A stretch of 64,000 nt of DNA from Branchiostoma floridae (lineage: Eukaryota; Chordata; Leptocardii; Amphioxiformes; Branchiostomatidae), in assembly GCF_000003815.2 (NCBI RefSeq), contig NC_049987.1, positions 22,643,175 to 22,707,174 of the forward strand. Reading direction: 5' to 3'. The translations under genes were made by a program, and so were the position numbers. Under the pieces are notes generated by a model. The model saw nothing but the letters and a program-made list of their open reading frames with translations. It did not search any database and was not told where the DNA came from. How positions within the stretch are numbered: position 1 is the stretch's first letter; each line of letters begins with the position of its first letter. Of the stretch, positions 43,101-47,907 are shown one piece after another.

Positions 43101-43748
43101 GTAGCTTTTGCCATACATTGTACCATGTACAATTGTCGAGCAATAAAGTTCATTCATTCATTCAATTCATTCAAGGTCGATGCTGACATGGAATCCCCGG
43201 GGGTCGAGCAGCCCCCAGCGAGCCCACCCCGCCCAGCGAAGAGAGCCAGCACACGCCGACCCCAGAGTGCCAGGCTCGACCCAGCCGCACCGCCCCCACC
43301 CATTCCCCCACGCCGGAACGTCCAGTCCGCCATCTTTGATTCGGGCAGTGACCTTGCCTCACAGGATTCCATGGAGAGTCGCGAGGGTTCCGTCGTGTCT
43401 GAGACAGGGTCTGACAAGGTCAGCGAGGCGGGGTCGTTGCCGACGGAAACAGGGTCGTTACCCATGGAAACAGGGTCATCACCCACGGAAACGGGGTCAT
43501 TACCTACAGATGAACTGGCCACTGATGTCGCACTAGAAGAACAAGTAGGGGACGAGACGGCCAAACCTGCACCCTCTGTTTCTGCACCGAGTGGGCCAGC
43601 GCCCGGGCCGCCAGATGAGCCACCACCAAGCGAGCCACTAGCAGGGCCACCGAGTGGGCCACCTGGGGGGCCACCTCCACCCATCCCCTCTAGGCCAAAG
43701 GTCATGCCACCTGTTCCATCTGTCAGACCAAGACCAAATAAGGAGTGA
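17098..43748 (+). CDS. SYNJ: Synaptojanin (Sac1 plus inositol 5-phosphatase), whole gene
   Basis: Twenty-four exons (listed separately) join with matching phases to 1478 codons with stop. Order: N-terminal Sac phosphatase domain with catalytic CLDCLDRTN (C382, R388); inositol polyphosphate 5-phosphatase domain with TWNVNGG (532-538), [31 protein letters not shown] (731-737), PAWTDR (805-810) and SDHR (847-850); an RRM-like segment of about 850-950; and a proline-rich tail. The enzyme dephosphorylates phosphoinositides, above all PI(4,5)P2, to uncoat clathrin vesicles at synapses. The tail carries PTRPVR, matching the amphiphysin SH3 consensus PxRPxR, and [13 protein letters not shown], an endophilin-type site. 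ISKPYN-like homology ([20 protein letters not shown]) in exons 22-23 matches the vertebrate SYNJ1 tail region. SYNJ1 versus SYNJ2 cannot be assigned; one invertebrate orthologue is expected. Exon-edge fragments litter the introns. Confidence 0.95.
17569..18450. mobile_element. Foldback element in intron 1, host of a nested SINE
   Basis: 17569-17650 and 18385-18450 are inverted copies sharing GTGTGTATG, GGCCACAGCAAGTAAATTTT and ATGGATGACATCC. The left side also shares GCATAAGATAGTATCAAAAG and GAAGCCGGCCTAGGAGTGTG with the elements at 60475-60619 and 42955-43005. Confidence 0.65.
17708..17997 (+). mobile_element. 5S-rRNA-headed SINE with target-site duplication
   Basis: 17708-17824 follows the 5S rRNA plan: GCTACGGCC start, GATCTCGGAAGTTAAGCA (box A region), CTTGGATGGGAGACCA (box C) and TGTTGTAGCC end. 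Pairing has drifted from a functional 5S gene. A non-5S body follows (GGGACGTAAAACGGGGGTCC, GAGGTGCCTCGACCATG), then an ATT-rich tail. The flanks AAAAAACAAGATGGGCAAA (about 17685-17707) and AAAAAACAAGATGGCAAA (18000-18017) are a long target-site duplication, as made by LINE machinery. Orientation +. Confidence 0.85.
18532..18678. mobile_element. MITE with CAAGGAGGTT inverted repeats and 7-bp TSD
   Basis: The ends CAAGGAGGTT and AACCTCCTTG are inverted and are flanked on both sides by CTTCAAA (18525-18531 and 18679-18685). The interior is GC-rich with no coding capacity. Confidence 0.8.
18795..18969. mobile_element. Tc1/pogo-like MITE
   Basis: TA-flanked ends CTATAAATGCA and TGCATTTACAG are near-inverted. 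The interior is rich in repeated CGCGAA and AATTAAA blocks. Similar in plan to other TA-flanked elements in this gene. Confidence 0.5.
19084..19170 (+). CDS. SYNJ: Synaptojanin exon 2
   Basis: Residues 41-69; encodes [16 protein letters not shown] of the Sac domain. Acceptor TTGCAG, donor ATAG/GTAGGT, phase 1 at both ends. Confidence 0.92.
19228..19346 (-). mobile_element. CR1/L2-like LINE tail fragment
   Basis: Reverse complement of the family seen at 39000-39150 and 61313-61495. It includes GGTGTGACAGG, GTAATAAAACCAGCTGC and GCGAAGCTGGTGTGTTATAC. Confidence 0.7.
19350..21040. other. Intron 2 interior, nothing recognised
   Basis: No supported exon or complete element; only short open frames. 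TTGA-type repeats begin at its 3' end. Confidence 0.4.
21041..21500 (+). repeat. Decaying tandem copies of the exon 3 acceptor edge with TTGA microsatellites
   Basis: Near 21041, 21188, 21288 and 21387 the sequence TTCYAGGAGACCAAATGATG recurs in diverged forms, each followed by TTGATTGATTGA runs and a CAGGTGTCTG-like block. The genuine exon 3 start (CAGGAGACCGAATGATG) at 21503 is the last, intact member. Periods are roughly 100-150 bases. Confidence 0.75.
21506..21773 (+). CDS. SYNJ: Synaptojanin exon 3
   Basis: Residues 70-158 of the Sac domain: [32 protein letters not shown] and TDNRFFW (W completed by exon 4). Donor TTCTG/GTGAGT, phase 2. Confidence 0.95.
21985..22085. repeat. Short inverted repeat
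   Basis: TCAATAGAATAATTCTTCAATCA and its near reverse complement flank about 50 bases. It is probably a decayed MITE. Confidence 0.45.
22322..22429 (+). pseudogene. Truncated exon 4 copy A
   Basis: Follows TTACTACAG and matches the first half of exon 4, but has an internal deletion after ATGTGT that shifts the frame. It ends in TTGA-type repeat with no donor. Confidence 0.8.
22479..22590 (+). pseudogene. Truncated exon 4 copy B
   Basis: Nearly identical to the first half of exon 4, through RTIYVGNK, then CGTTAA giving a stop. Acceptor retained, donor absent. Confidence 0.85.
22644..22755 (+). pseudogene. Truncated exon 4 copy C
   Basis: Like copy B and offset by 165 bases. It ends at the same CGTTAAG junction, so B and C arose by duplicating an already truncated unit. 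Confidence 0.85.
22813..23038 (+). CDS. SYNJ: Synaptojanin exon 4
   Basis: Residues 159-234: [31 protein letters not shown] and [16 protein letters not shown], core Sac sequence. It is the only one of four tandem copies with a donor (CAG/GTATCC) and the full 226 bases. Confidence 0.95.
23459..23523 (+). repeat. 22-bp minisatellite, three copies
   Basis: CAACCACTATCTATTGGTTC plus AG, three copies, ending about 55 bases before exon 5. Confidence 0.9.
23581..23726 (+). CDS. SYNJ: Synaptojanin exon 5
   Basis: Residues 235-282: [20 protein letters not shown] and [12 protein letters not shown]. Acceptor CTCTCCAG, donor ACAG/GTGAGC, phase 2. Confidence 0.95.
23871..25506. mobile_element. Foldback element with palindromic iterons, in intron 5
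   Basis: The left end GGCGGTAGGCCATCGAGTTT is inverted at 25006-25040 and again at 25467-25504. At 23950-24335 seven units of about 60 bases carry the palindrome GATTCCCGAGAATC after GGTCCAC; at 24776-24960 diverged copies run in the opposite orientation. The outer flanks are both TG-rich (GTGTGTCTGTCTGTG and GTCTGTGTGTGTGTG), suggesting insertion into a TG microsatellite. No transposase recognised. Confidence 0.7.
25570..25740 (+). repeat. TG-headed dispersed repeat, copy 1
   Basis: Following a TG tract, TATTTGTAGTTAGCAAAACT, CAAGAACTKCTGGATGGATTGT and ATATTTG recur at 31925-32040, both in introns of this gene. Confidence 0.7.
25897..25990 (+). CDS. SYNJ: Synaptojanin exon 6
   Basis: Residues 283-314: [20 protein letters not shown] and EAMLSRQF. 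The donor is ambiguous: TTC/GTGGTC at 25990 or GTG/GTCAGT at 25993, both in phase with exon 7 and both weak. The second would add one Val. Confidence 0.85.
26038..26096 (+). pseudogene. Duplicate of the 3' part of exon 6
   Basis: AACCTGCTCGGGAACAAGGA through CAGTTCGTGGTCAGTT is repeated 3' of a GTTT microsatellite (26003-26036), differing at only a few bases. It has a donor but no acceptor. Confidence 0.85.
26370..26414 (+). pseudogene. Remnant of exon 7 edges
   Basis: AACTTTCCTCTCATTTCCAG then AGCCGTGATGTGAGT resembles the exon 7 acceptor region joined directly to its GATGTGAGT donor, as if the exon body had been deleted. Confidence 0.5.
26532..26704 (+). CDS. SYNJ: Synaptojanin exon 7
   Basis: Residues 315-371: [20 protein letters not shown] and [12 protein letters not shown]. 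Acceptor ATTTCCAG, donor TTGAT/GTGAGT, phase 2. Confidence 0.92.
26811..26926 (-). mobile_element. CR1/L2-like LINE 3' tail, two tandem copies
   Basis: CTTTATAGCCGGTATAACC, GCCGTTCGGCGTAACACACC and AGCTTCTGTATCTGTAT occur twice; they are the reverse complement of the tails at 39000 and 61313. Confidence 0.75.
27379..27460 (+). CDS. SYNJ: Synaptojanin exon 8 (Sac catalytic exon)
   Basis: Residues 372-399 contain [19 protein letters not shown], the CX5R(T/S) phosphatase loop with C382 and R388, then AFLGLE. Catalytic residues are intact. Confidence 0.97.
27596..27691 (+). pseudogene. Duplicate of the 5' part of exon 9
   Basis: Starts after TTTTGCAG and matches exon 9 through NMWQQN, then reads TTAATTTTACC with no donor. 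Several synonymous differences suggest an older duplication than the exon 4 copies. Confidence 0.85.
27770..27919 (+). CDS. SYNJ: Synaptojanin exon 9
   Basis: Residues 400-449: [16 protein letters not shown] and [14 protein letters not shown]. Phase 0 at both ends; donor AAAG/GTGACG. Confidence 0.93.
28060..28130 (+). repeat. Duplicate of exon 9 end plus intron start
   Basis: GCATTAGGCCAGTACAAGC, TGACGGGTTTCTTCTCTCTG and TCTCGTGGTGAAA repeat 27903-27960 with a few changes. The donor is mutated to AAGCTGACG. Confidence 0.75.
28760..29090 (-). mobile_element. 5'-truncated LINE C-terminus in intron 9
   Basis: On the minus strand the frame reads [21 protein letters not shown], stop, then [15 protein letters not shown]. 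FFPRTIxxWN near the C-terminus with a following SLxxFK is typical of CR1/Jockey-type reverse transcriptases. A GATGATGAT tail lies at 28760-28780. Confidence 0.75.
29440..29515 (+). pseudogene. Diverged copy of exon 6 end with GTTT repeat, in intron 9
   Basis: CTCTTGTTTGTTTGTTTG then GCAAAGCCATGTTGAGCAGG and CAGTTTGTGGTTTG resembles the 26000-26096 unit about 3.4 kb away. Confidence 0.6.
29715..29971. mobile_element. Near-perfect foldback element
   Basis: Arms of about 118 bases, from TATAACAATTTTCTTCAA through CTATCAGCACATCTT to GGTCAAGGGGAATGACCTAG and TCTCAGTTCTCGC, are reverse-repeated after a short centre that itself repeats GAGACTAGGTC. RNA or single strands would form a strong hairpin in intron 9. 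Confidence 0.9.
30075..30240 (+). CDS. SYNJ: Synaptojanin exon 10
   Basis: Residues 450-504: [20 protein letters not shown] and [18 protein letters not shown], the end of the Sac domain and linker. Donor CACT/GTGAGT, phase 1. Confidence 0.95.
30515..30687. mobile_element. Foldback MITE family with GTCAGACGTTTC core, copy 1
   Basis: CAAATAGCAATTTCTCAAGC and CTTGAGTAATGCTATTTG are inverted ends. The core GGAAACAGTCAGACGTTTC is shared with 33793-33910 and, diverged, with 62176-62300. Confidence 0.7.
30690..31655. other. Intron 10 remainder, no gene recognised
   Basis: AT-rich; no supported coding sequence or identified element. Confidence 0.4.
31660..31851 (+). CDS. SYNJ: Synaptojanin exon 11
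   Basis: Residues 505-568: [20 protein letters not shown] opens the 5-phosphatase domain, ending [16 protein letters not shown]. Acceptor CCCCCAG, donor GCAG/GTACGT, phase 1. Confidence 0.95.
31925..32040 (+). repeat. TG-headed dispersed repeat, copy 2
   Basis: TATTTGTGGTCAGCATAACT, CAAGAACTTCTGGATGGATT and GATATTTGG match the copy at 25570-25740. It lies directly before an exon 11 fragment. Confidence 0.7.
32041..32089 (+). pseudogene. Exon 11 3' fragment, copy 1
   Basis: CTGGCTACTGGACAACCCCA through GCTTGGCAG with GTACGT donor repeats the last 47 or so bases of exon 11. No acceptor in front. Confidence 0.85.
32131..32226 (+). pseudogene. Exon 11 3' fragment, copy 2
   Basis: GCGGGAAACACTTCCGGAGC through CAGTTTGGCAG with GTACAT donor repeats the 3' half of exon 11. 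It is in frame with [19 protein letters not shown], but no clear acceptor precedes it (a TAACAG lies at 32125-32130). Confidence 0.85.
32500..33212 (-). mobile_element. 5'-truncated CR1/Jockey-like LINE in intron 11
   Basis: The minus frame from about 33212 reads [56 protein letters not shown] and NMAARLALG: the thumb and C-terminal part of a non-LTR reverse transcriptase. The 3' end (low coordinate) is AATAAACTCAAACTCATTC. No RT palm motif remains, so it is a dead insertion. Confidence 0.9.
33349..33463 (+). CDS. SYNJ: Synaptojanin exon 12
   Basis: Residues 569-606: [20 protein letters not shown], with the Glu-containing IGFEEMV metal-site motif of 5-phosphatases. Donor CCAG/GTAAGA, phase 2. 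Confidence 0.95.
33480..33660 (+). repeat. Dispersed intronic repeat, copy 1
   Basis: CTGCTAGGGGGC and CTGCAGTACCAAGGTCACAC followed by AGGGGGC recur at 40091-40180 and partly at 16045-16090. Confidence 0.55.
33793..33910 (+). mobile_element. GTCAGACGTTTC MITE family, copy 2 (partial)
   Basis: CAATGAAGGTTAGACATCTA, GGTAATAAGA and GGAAACGGTCAGACGTTTC are shared with 62176-62300 and 30515-30687. Confidence 0.65.
34067..34207 (+). CDS. SYNJ: Synaptojanin exon 13
   Basis: Residues 607-653: [20 protein letters not shown] and [20 protein letters not shown]. The donor GTCAG/GTCAGA is weak and is the first unit of a downstream minisatellite. Confidence 0.93.
34203..34312 (+). repeat. 20-bp minisatellite overlapping the exon 13 donor
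   Basis: GTCAGAGGTCACTGGGTTAT is repeated four to five times with decay, starting at the splice site itself (TTTGTCAG/GTCAGAGGTCACTG). Confidence 0.85.
34594..34625 (+). pseudogene. Exon 14 5' edge fragment
   Basis: TTTCCCAG then AGATGTAACTGTAGACATGG and TGAAGAC parallels the exon 14 start AGATGTGGCAGTGGACATAG; the upstream GTTTGTTTGCT is also shared. It diverges after about 30 bases. Confidence 0.7.
34713..34905 (+). CDS. SYNJ: Synaptojanin exon 14
   Basis: Residues 654-718: [37 protein letters not shown] and ARGLSFPM, core 5-phosphatase motifs. Phase 2 in, phase 0 out. Confidence 0.97.
35034..35310 (-). mobile_element. tRNA-derived SINE candidate
   Basis: On the minus strand TGGGTAGACTGTGG and GTTCGCCTTGTAGTCGGTAG then GGTCTTGAGTTTGATCCCC resemble a decayed tRNA head with box B. 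The body ends near CACCAGATGGTGTATAGG; a related body segment is at 26720-26800 (CACACTAGATGAGTGCATAG). Confidence 0.5.
35378..35536 (+). CDS. SYNJ: Synaptojanin exon 15
   Basis: Residues 719-771: [20 protein letters not shown], with D733 and N735 of the 5-phosphatase active site. Phase 0 both ends. Confidence 0.97.
35951..36107 (+). CDS. SYNJ: Synaptojanin exon 16
   Basis: Residues 772-823: [20 protein letters not shown] and [13 protein letters not shown]. Donor ACAG/GTGTTT is weak; phase 1. Confidence 0.95.
36601..36679 (+). CDS. SYNJ: Synaptojanin exon 17
   Basis: Residues 824-849: [16 protein letters not shown]; the catalytic His of SDHRPV is split from Arg across the exon 17/18 junction. 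The linker before GTLLHYG is shorter than in vertebrates. Confidence 0.95.
36700..36867. mobile_element. MITE with ACAGTAAAACCT ends
   Basis: Ends ACAGTAAAACCTACCC and ...ACAGGTTTTACTGT are inverted; it starts 20 bases into intron 17. The interior is repetitive with no coding capacity. Confidence 0.65.
37249..37467 (+). CDS. SYNJ: Synaptojanin exon 18
   Basis: Residues 850-922: [37 protein letters not shown], then the RRM-like segment with [15 protein letters not shown]. Contains NPF (EDNPFYDDD), a residue string that binds EH domains when exposed; in the RRM fold its role is uncertain. Confidence 0.95.
37684..37702. repeat. Poly-G tract
   Basis: About 17 consecutive G, prone to length error. 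Confidence 0.9.
38013..38091 (+). CDS. SYNJ: Synaptojanin exon 19
   Basis: Residues 923-949: [20 protein letters not shown] and ELDGTE, the second half of the RRM-like fold. Phase 2 in, 0 out. Confidence 0.95.
38126..38483. mobile_element. hAT-type MITE with perfect 8-bp TSD
   Basis: Ends CAGGGCTCTAGCCAGC and GCTGGCTAGAGCCCTG are inverted, flanked by TGTTACAG at 38118-38125 and 38484-38491. CAGGG ends and 8-bp duplications are hAT hallmarks. No transposase. Confidence 0.92.
38764..38938 (+). CDS. SYNJ: Synaptojanin exon 20
   Basis: Residues 950-1007: [20 protein letters not shown] and [18 protein letters not shown]. Aligns with the vertebrate SPDWIKNLEEEMSL region. Confidence 0.93.
38975..39150 (+). 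mobile_element. CR1/L2-like LINE 3' end
   Basis: Reads SLDSFKERL, stop, [13 protein letters not shown], stop, then CTGCTGCCGAGCCGCGTGCC, GGGCGGTTATACCGGC and an ATACAG tail. Same family as 61313-61495. Confidence 0.85.
39508..39983 (+). CDS. SYNJ: Synaptojanin exon 21 (proline-rich)
   Basis: Residues 1008-1166. [19 protein letters not shown] continues the vertebrate acidic segment; then Pro/Thr/Ser-rich sequence with PTRPVR (amphiphysin SH3 consensus) and [13 protein letters not shown] (endophilin type). Ends GKKDKK at phase 0. Confidence 0.92.
40091..40260 (+). repeat. Dispersed intronic repeat, copy 2
   Basis: CTGCTGCAGTACCAAGGTCA and CACATCAGGAGGC match 33580-33640. Confidence 0.55.
40452..40562 (+). 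CDS. SYNJ: Candidate optional exon between exons 21 and 22
   Basis: After the good acceptor CTGTTTGCAG, 111 bases are open in phase 0 and would insert [15 protein letters not shown] and following Gln/Thr/Pro-rich sequence. Donor ACACCG/GTACTG is weak. It keeps the reading frame if included, but no homologous segment was recognised. Confidence 0.3.
40640..40925 (+). repeat. Tandem repeat of about 65 bp, four to five units
   Basis: CTGTGATTGGGTAAAGCCAT, TTAGTTGCCATGGTAACCTG and AGAGAGAACAG recur with drift. GTTGCCATGGTAAC is also close to palindromic RFX-type sites (GTTGCCATGGCAAC). Confidence 0.75.
41063..41366. mobile_element. Foldback MITE with arms of about 105 bp
   Basis: Left 41063-41168 (ATTATGTTACAA, CAAAATAAAGCGCTTACCAA, CGATCAGTCCTCTGATC, CAAGTTGTAATGACCC) is inverted at 41250-41366. 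A diverged half-copy is at 44500-44625. Confidence 0.88.
41571..41623 (+). CDS. SYNJ: Synaptojanin exon 22
   Basis: Residues 1167-1183: [17 protein letters not shown]. It parallels the vertebrate SYNJ1 KPYNVKQIKTT segment. Phase 0 in, 2 out, matching both neighbours. Confidence 0.85.
41894..42071. mobile_element. Tc1/mariner-type MITE, TA duplication
   Basis: Ends CAGTCAAACCTGT and ACAGGTTTGACTG are inverted and flanked by TA at 41892 and 42072. The interior repeats GGGGCCACCTSTMCAGAG-like blocks. Confidence 0.8.
42193..42502 (+). CDS. SYNJ: Synaptojanin exon 23
   Basis: Residues 1184-1287: [15 protein letters not shown], corresponding to the vertebrate QEAEAAIRCLLEA helix, then Pro/Ala/Gly-rich sequence with PPPRP motifs and PIPRRSK. 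Phase 2 in, 0 out. Confidence 0.9.
42552..42728. mobile_element. pogo/Tigger-like MITE, TA duplication
   Basis: Ends CAGTAGAAGCCAGTTAATTG and CAATTAAGCAGCTTCTACTG are inverted and flanked by TA. CAGTA-type ends with a TTAATTGCAC block are pogo-like. Confidence 0.8.
42950..43175 (+). mobile_element. Composite repeat ending in a LINE-type 3' tail
   Basis: 42955-43005 shares GGCATAAGATAGTATCA and AGTTAAGCCGGC with 17540-17590 and 60490-60600. It ends with ATTGTCGAGCAATAAAGTTC followed by ATTC repeats, the same tail as the LINE at 6320-6349. The tail abuts exon 24. Confidence 0.65.
43176..43748 (+). CDS. SYNJ: Synaptojanin exon 24 (last coding exon)
   Basis: Residues 1288-1477 and stop. Pro-rich ([20 protein letters not shown]) with a heptad-like ETGSLPT repeat, ending RPRPNKE. 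The acceptor ATTCATTCAAG/GTCGAT lies in the retroelement tail immediately upstream. Phase 0. Confidence 0.85.
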   Translation, partial: VDADMESPGVEQPPASPPRPAKRASTRRPQSARLDPAAPPPPIPPRRNVQSAIFDSGSDLASQDSMESREGSVVSETGSDKVSEAGSLPTETGSLPMETGSSPTETGSLPTDELATDVALEEQVGDETAKPAPSVSAPSGPAPGPPDEPPPSEPLAGPPSGPPGGPPPPIPSRPKVMPPVPSVRPRPNKE

Positions 43749-44499
43749 GTCTGAAGGACAAAACTGTCTTTTACTCTACAATGATGAATCTTGTCCCTTT
43801 TAGTTTTACTGCTAGTTTGGTTATTATTGAAGCTGATAGGTTAAGCCTTTGAAATTGATAAGTTTAGGATTATTGAAGATGGTTATCATGCGTGAAATCA
43901 GAGAATCAAGGTTGCCCGCCACCCCTCCTACTTCAAGGTCGCCCCCCTCCCCCAGAACAGTCAGAATCTTGTTGCTGCTATCTTGTGCAAGCTTGTGTAA
44001 CAAACAATAGCGTTACAGCGTATAGGATGGCCATTAGTTTGAGTGATGTGTATGCTAAAATAGTTGTGTAGCTTTTGTGAGTTCGCAATAGACAATCAGA
44101 GAGATTTAGGTAGAAGGAAAGAGAGTGATAGTAACAAATTGCAATATTTGTGTAGGAGATGTCAGGAGGTATATTTTCATGTGACATTGGTTTTGTGAGT
44201 GATAGCATGTAATTCCATTCTTAAAGGCCATATCAATAGAGTTAGATAGTGGTGTAACATTCCAAACTATCATGTTAAACACTCGCCAAGTACAGAAGAG
44301 GGTGGCATTGATTCTGTTGGTGGCAAGAAGTAGTCAAAAAATTACATTGATCATCGCATGATTTTGTGAAAGACTTATAAATGAAACTTTCATAAGGAGG
44401 TTCATTTTCAACGGTAATCGAATGGTCAAATTTTTACATGTTATTTCCGTACATAATGTAAACTGCTTATCAACCGCTGGGCACTCTTTGACCCATTGC

Positions 44500-44625
44500 T
44501 ACCATTATGCTTCTGTCCAGGTCATGTGACATAGGTTTTTGGTCATTCTAACTTGACAAGGGTCAGAGAACTGCCCAAAAGCTTACCGGTAGATGCTTTA
44601 TCTTGTGTATGGAATTAATGTTTAA
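44500..44625 (+). repeat. Diverged half-copy of the 41063-41366 foldback
   Basis: TAGGTTTTTGGTCATTCTAA, CTTGACAAGGGTCAGAGAAC, AAAAGCTTACCGG and GCTTTATCTTGTGTATGGA follow the order of 41245-41340. Confidence 0.65.
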
Positions 44626-45995
44626 AAATCTTTTACTTTGACTTAAAGGAAACAGTTGACAAGTATACAGTAGCTTAATTAGTTCAACTTGATTATATTA
44701 CCTCTGAGGTAGAATTGTAAAAATATATGATCATAATAACATCCGTATTTAGTTAAGTTGATAGGTAGATATGTCGATATGTTGATGTGTGTTCTTTTTG
44801 TAATATTTTATATGACAACGTCTGTACTTCTTGTAGACTTGATACTTTCAGCCTAGAAATTCTGTGCTAAATGTCTAACAGATTGGCTTCAATGCAACTG
44901 TTATTCTTAATTAAGAGTATTAGTTTAACGTTTTTTGTAAGCTGCCTATGCATCAATTGATCTGCATTAAAGCAGATATGACTGGAATTTTGTATAATTG
45001 TTGTAAAACAAAAAAAATGAAAAGGCAATGATATGTTAATATATACTAGTAGGTTGTAATCATGCAAAAGCACACTTCTTGCCATGGTCAAAGTAGCAGG
45101 CTTTTATTCAAAGCACACGTCTAGCCATTAGGTTTTATAGAATTATACGTACAGAGTATGTACCGTGTACATTGTGTCCAAAGCACTTGTCGCCTAGAAA
45201 ACTTGCCATGACAAAAATGATACTATTAGACTCTTTTATTTGCACTGTGTGAATATTCATGTTGGTAAAGTTAGTCGTTGTTTTTTTTACTACTGAAATT
45301 TTGTGGATGCACCAATCAATAAGCCACTCTTGTATTTATAAAACTCAAGTCAACAATAGTTAGCAATACCCACATACGTAATTTAAGATAGCAATAGCAA
45401 TGCATTAGATATAAGAGCAACATCAATGTATAGCAAATAGGATACTTAGCTGTTTCTAACAACACCTTCAATGATATTGGAGCTGATTTGAATGTTGAAA
45501 CTGCTTACAAGAATAAGCATCAGATTGTGGCAAGAAAAAAAATACTGCTTGAAGCTTCTGCAAGATGAGGCCAGTCAAAGTTTGTCTGTTTTTTGTGGTA
45601 GACCTACATCCTTGCTTGATGTATTCTGATGGACTGTTTTTTACAGTGTACTAGGTTGGAAATGTAATGTCGGTAGCCTCAAGTGCAATACTTAGTATGG
45701 CTGGTACTTATTCTTGTGTAGATGATGTTGTTCAGGAAAATTCCCGCCAAATACATTTTAGATGTACATGTATTCGTTGATTGTAAACATAGGTCAATAG
45801 TAAGATTGTACCTGTTCAGTCGATATCAGAATCTGATGTAATTTTATGTACAGTACTATCATCCCTAATTTTGTTGGAAAGAAAAGTAACATGCTATACA
45901 AAATGCAGCAGAAATGATGTCTTGTGTATTATCTCTTTGTGTATGCATGTTTGGTGAATTTGGCCGGGTACATGTGTCGGTTTTTGCAAGCGCCA

Positions 45996-46072
45996 GTGTG
46001 CATGTGTGTGTGTGTGTTTGCGTGTGCGTGTGTGTGTGTTTGTGTGTGAGAGTGTGTGTGTGTGTGCATGTT
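45996..46072. repeat. TG-rich microsatellite
   Basis: Long TG/CG dinucleotide tract with interruptions. Confidence 0.9.
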
Positions 46073-47646
46073 TCAGAGCATATGTGTGAGAGAGTACATT
46101 TTTGGGTATGTGTTAGTAGTGTATTAATAAGTGAAACACCAAAGCTGAGTGACTGCTGGCTCAGTACTTTTGCTGGCTATTTGTGGTTAGCAAGGGAAAG
46201 CATTGATCCAGCAGACACTACGATGGATGGCACTCACACCACATCTATGGCAGTGAGTTTTCCAATGTTTTTTTTTTCTGTATCTTTTTAAGTTATCTTT
46301 TTGAAATTGTATTGAACCCTCCCTTCTCTCGTGTTGGAGAGGAAATAGTCTTCTCTTAGACACGTGTCTTTCTGTTGTTGGAATCAGGAATTCGTTTTTT
46401 GTGATGTTCTATGTCTTTAGATAATTTGATACAAGTTTGAGATGCTATGTGGGGATGAAGGCTTGTGCCCTTATTTATGTGAGTCATCTAATTTGAATAC
46501 CATCGCTGTTAACTGTCAATGCTGAACAGAAACTTTCTACATGTAGTATGTCGAGTGATTGTCACTATCTTTCTCTTTTCATGATGCCTTGGCATTCACC
46601 TGCAGCAGTGCAAAAGCTTGGACAATACCTCGGCACTGTGTGATAGTGATGGCAGGTATGTGCTCATATATCAATTATCATAGAGTTCAGAAAAGAGGCC
46701 ACATAGTGGAACATTATATACTGTGAATCTTGTTTCTGATGTATCTTGCCCTGATTTAGTTGTTCCTATTGTAGATCTGTCGACACTGAAGGCATGCTTT
46801 GGGTGACATTCCATTGAGACAATGATTAGCTGTTGTGACATCATGACGTGTAGCGCATGCTGTGATCTCAGGTTTGCATGTCTGAGGCTAATTTTGTTCC
46901 CAAAACTAACCAGATACAATCAATCAAGAGAACAGATGGTATCTCAGGCTCATAGAAAACTCTTCAAGTGTTAAACAAGCAATCATCGTAAGTCTTGGTT
47001 AAGCCCGTCTGGTGTGTGTGTCATGAACTTTGATAGGCGTTTTGGTTGGTGTCGCTGATATATGTAGAAATAATGTTACAGCCCTCCCTTTTCAACAGCA
47101 TCCCTTCTCTACCTTTTTCTTGTATTAGCTTATCCCAGCTTATCTCTCAATAATTGGTTGCCTTCAGTTCAACCCATCCAAATGAGTGTAGGAGTGGCTC
47201 TTTTATAATGCCAACTGTCAATTACAAAACCAGATCGACCGGTCTGGGGTCAGTACAGCAGACGTGCGCCACATGATCAGAGTGTGTCTTCATAGGGGAA
47301 CCTTTCACGTCCCTTATTGACCCATTCCAATCAAGAATTATTGAGCTCACATCCTCCACTATCATCTAGAGAATTGTTGGGCTGCACTCTCCAGAAATTC
47401 AATCAGGGTAAGCAAGTTATCTTGTATTGAGCAGATTTCAACATCAGAGTCAAACTTTTGTGACACTAGCATTTTTGTTGCCTCCTAAAATCTGTGTGCT
47501 TATGTTCAAGTGGGGAGTGTGGCATATTACGGCAGAGTGATAATTGCATGTGCAGGCCTCGTAACCTATCAGGTTCTGTTGAGATGAATGTATCACGTGT
47601 TACATTTTCGATATTCCTGCAGGATTTCCTGTGAGGTTTCTCAGAG

Positions 47647-47907
47647 ATGTCGTCCCAGAACCTGTTCCCAAACAGCGGAGCAGCTCCGGAAGAATCTGTC
47701 GGTCGTCATGGAGGCTGCCGGGCCATAGGGATCGTCTCGGCGCTGTCAGGATTGGCGGCTGTGGTGAGTCTTGTCGCCCTGCTGTTCACGGTGCGGGAGC
47801 TCGCCTTGATGCAAGATCAACAGGCGACGTTCATGGAAGGCATACAGGACCAACAGATGCTACTACGCAGCCAGCTTCAGGATCTGAAGAACAAAATGGA
47901 ATCAAGG
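47647..47907 (+). CDS. FREP exon 1: cytoplasmic tail, TM helix, coiled coil
   Basis: Residues 1-87, with [20 protein letters not shown] as the membrane helix. Donor CAAGG/GTAAGT, phase 0. Confidence 0.85.

Larger units (their letters stand above)
43749..47640. other. Synaptojanin 3' UTR and intergenic spacer
   Basis: No supported coding sequence. Contains a decayed half of the 41063 foldback (44500-44625), a TG-rich microsatellite (45996-46072) and several AATAAA-like signals, none of which clearly marks the gene end. Confidence 0.5.

Noticed and set aside
43154-43705. 183-codon Gly-rich minus-strand frame
   Set aside because: Antisense shadow of proline-rich synaptojanin exon 24.
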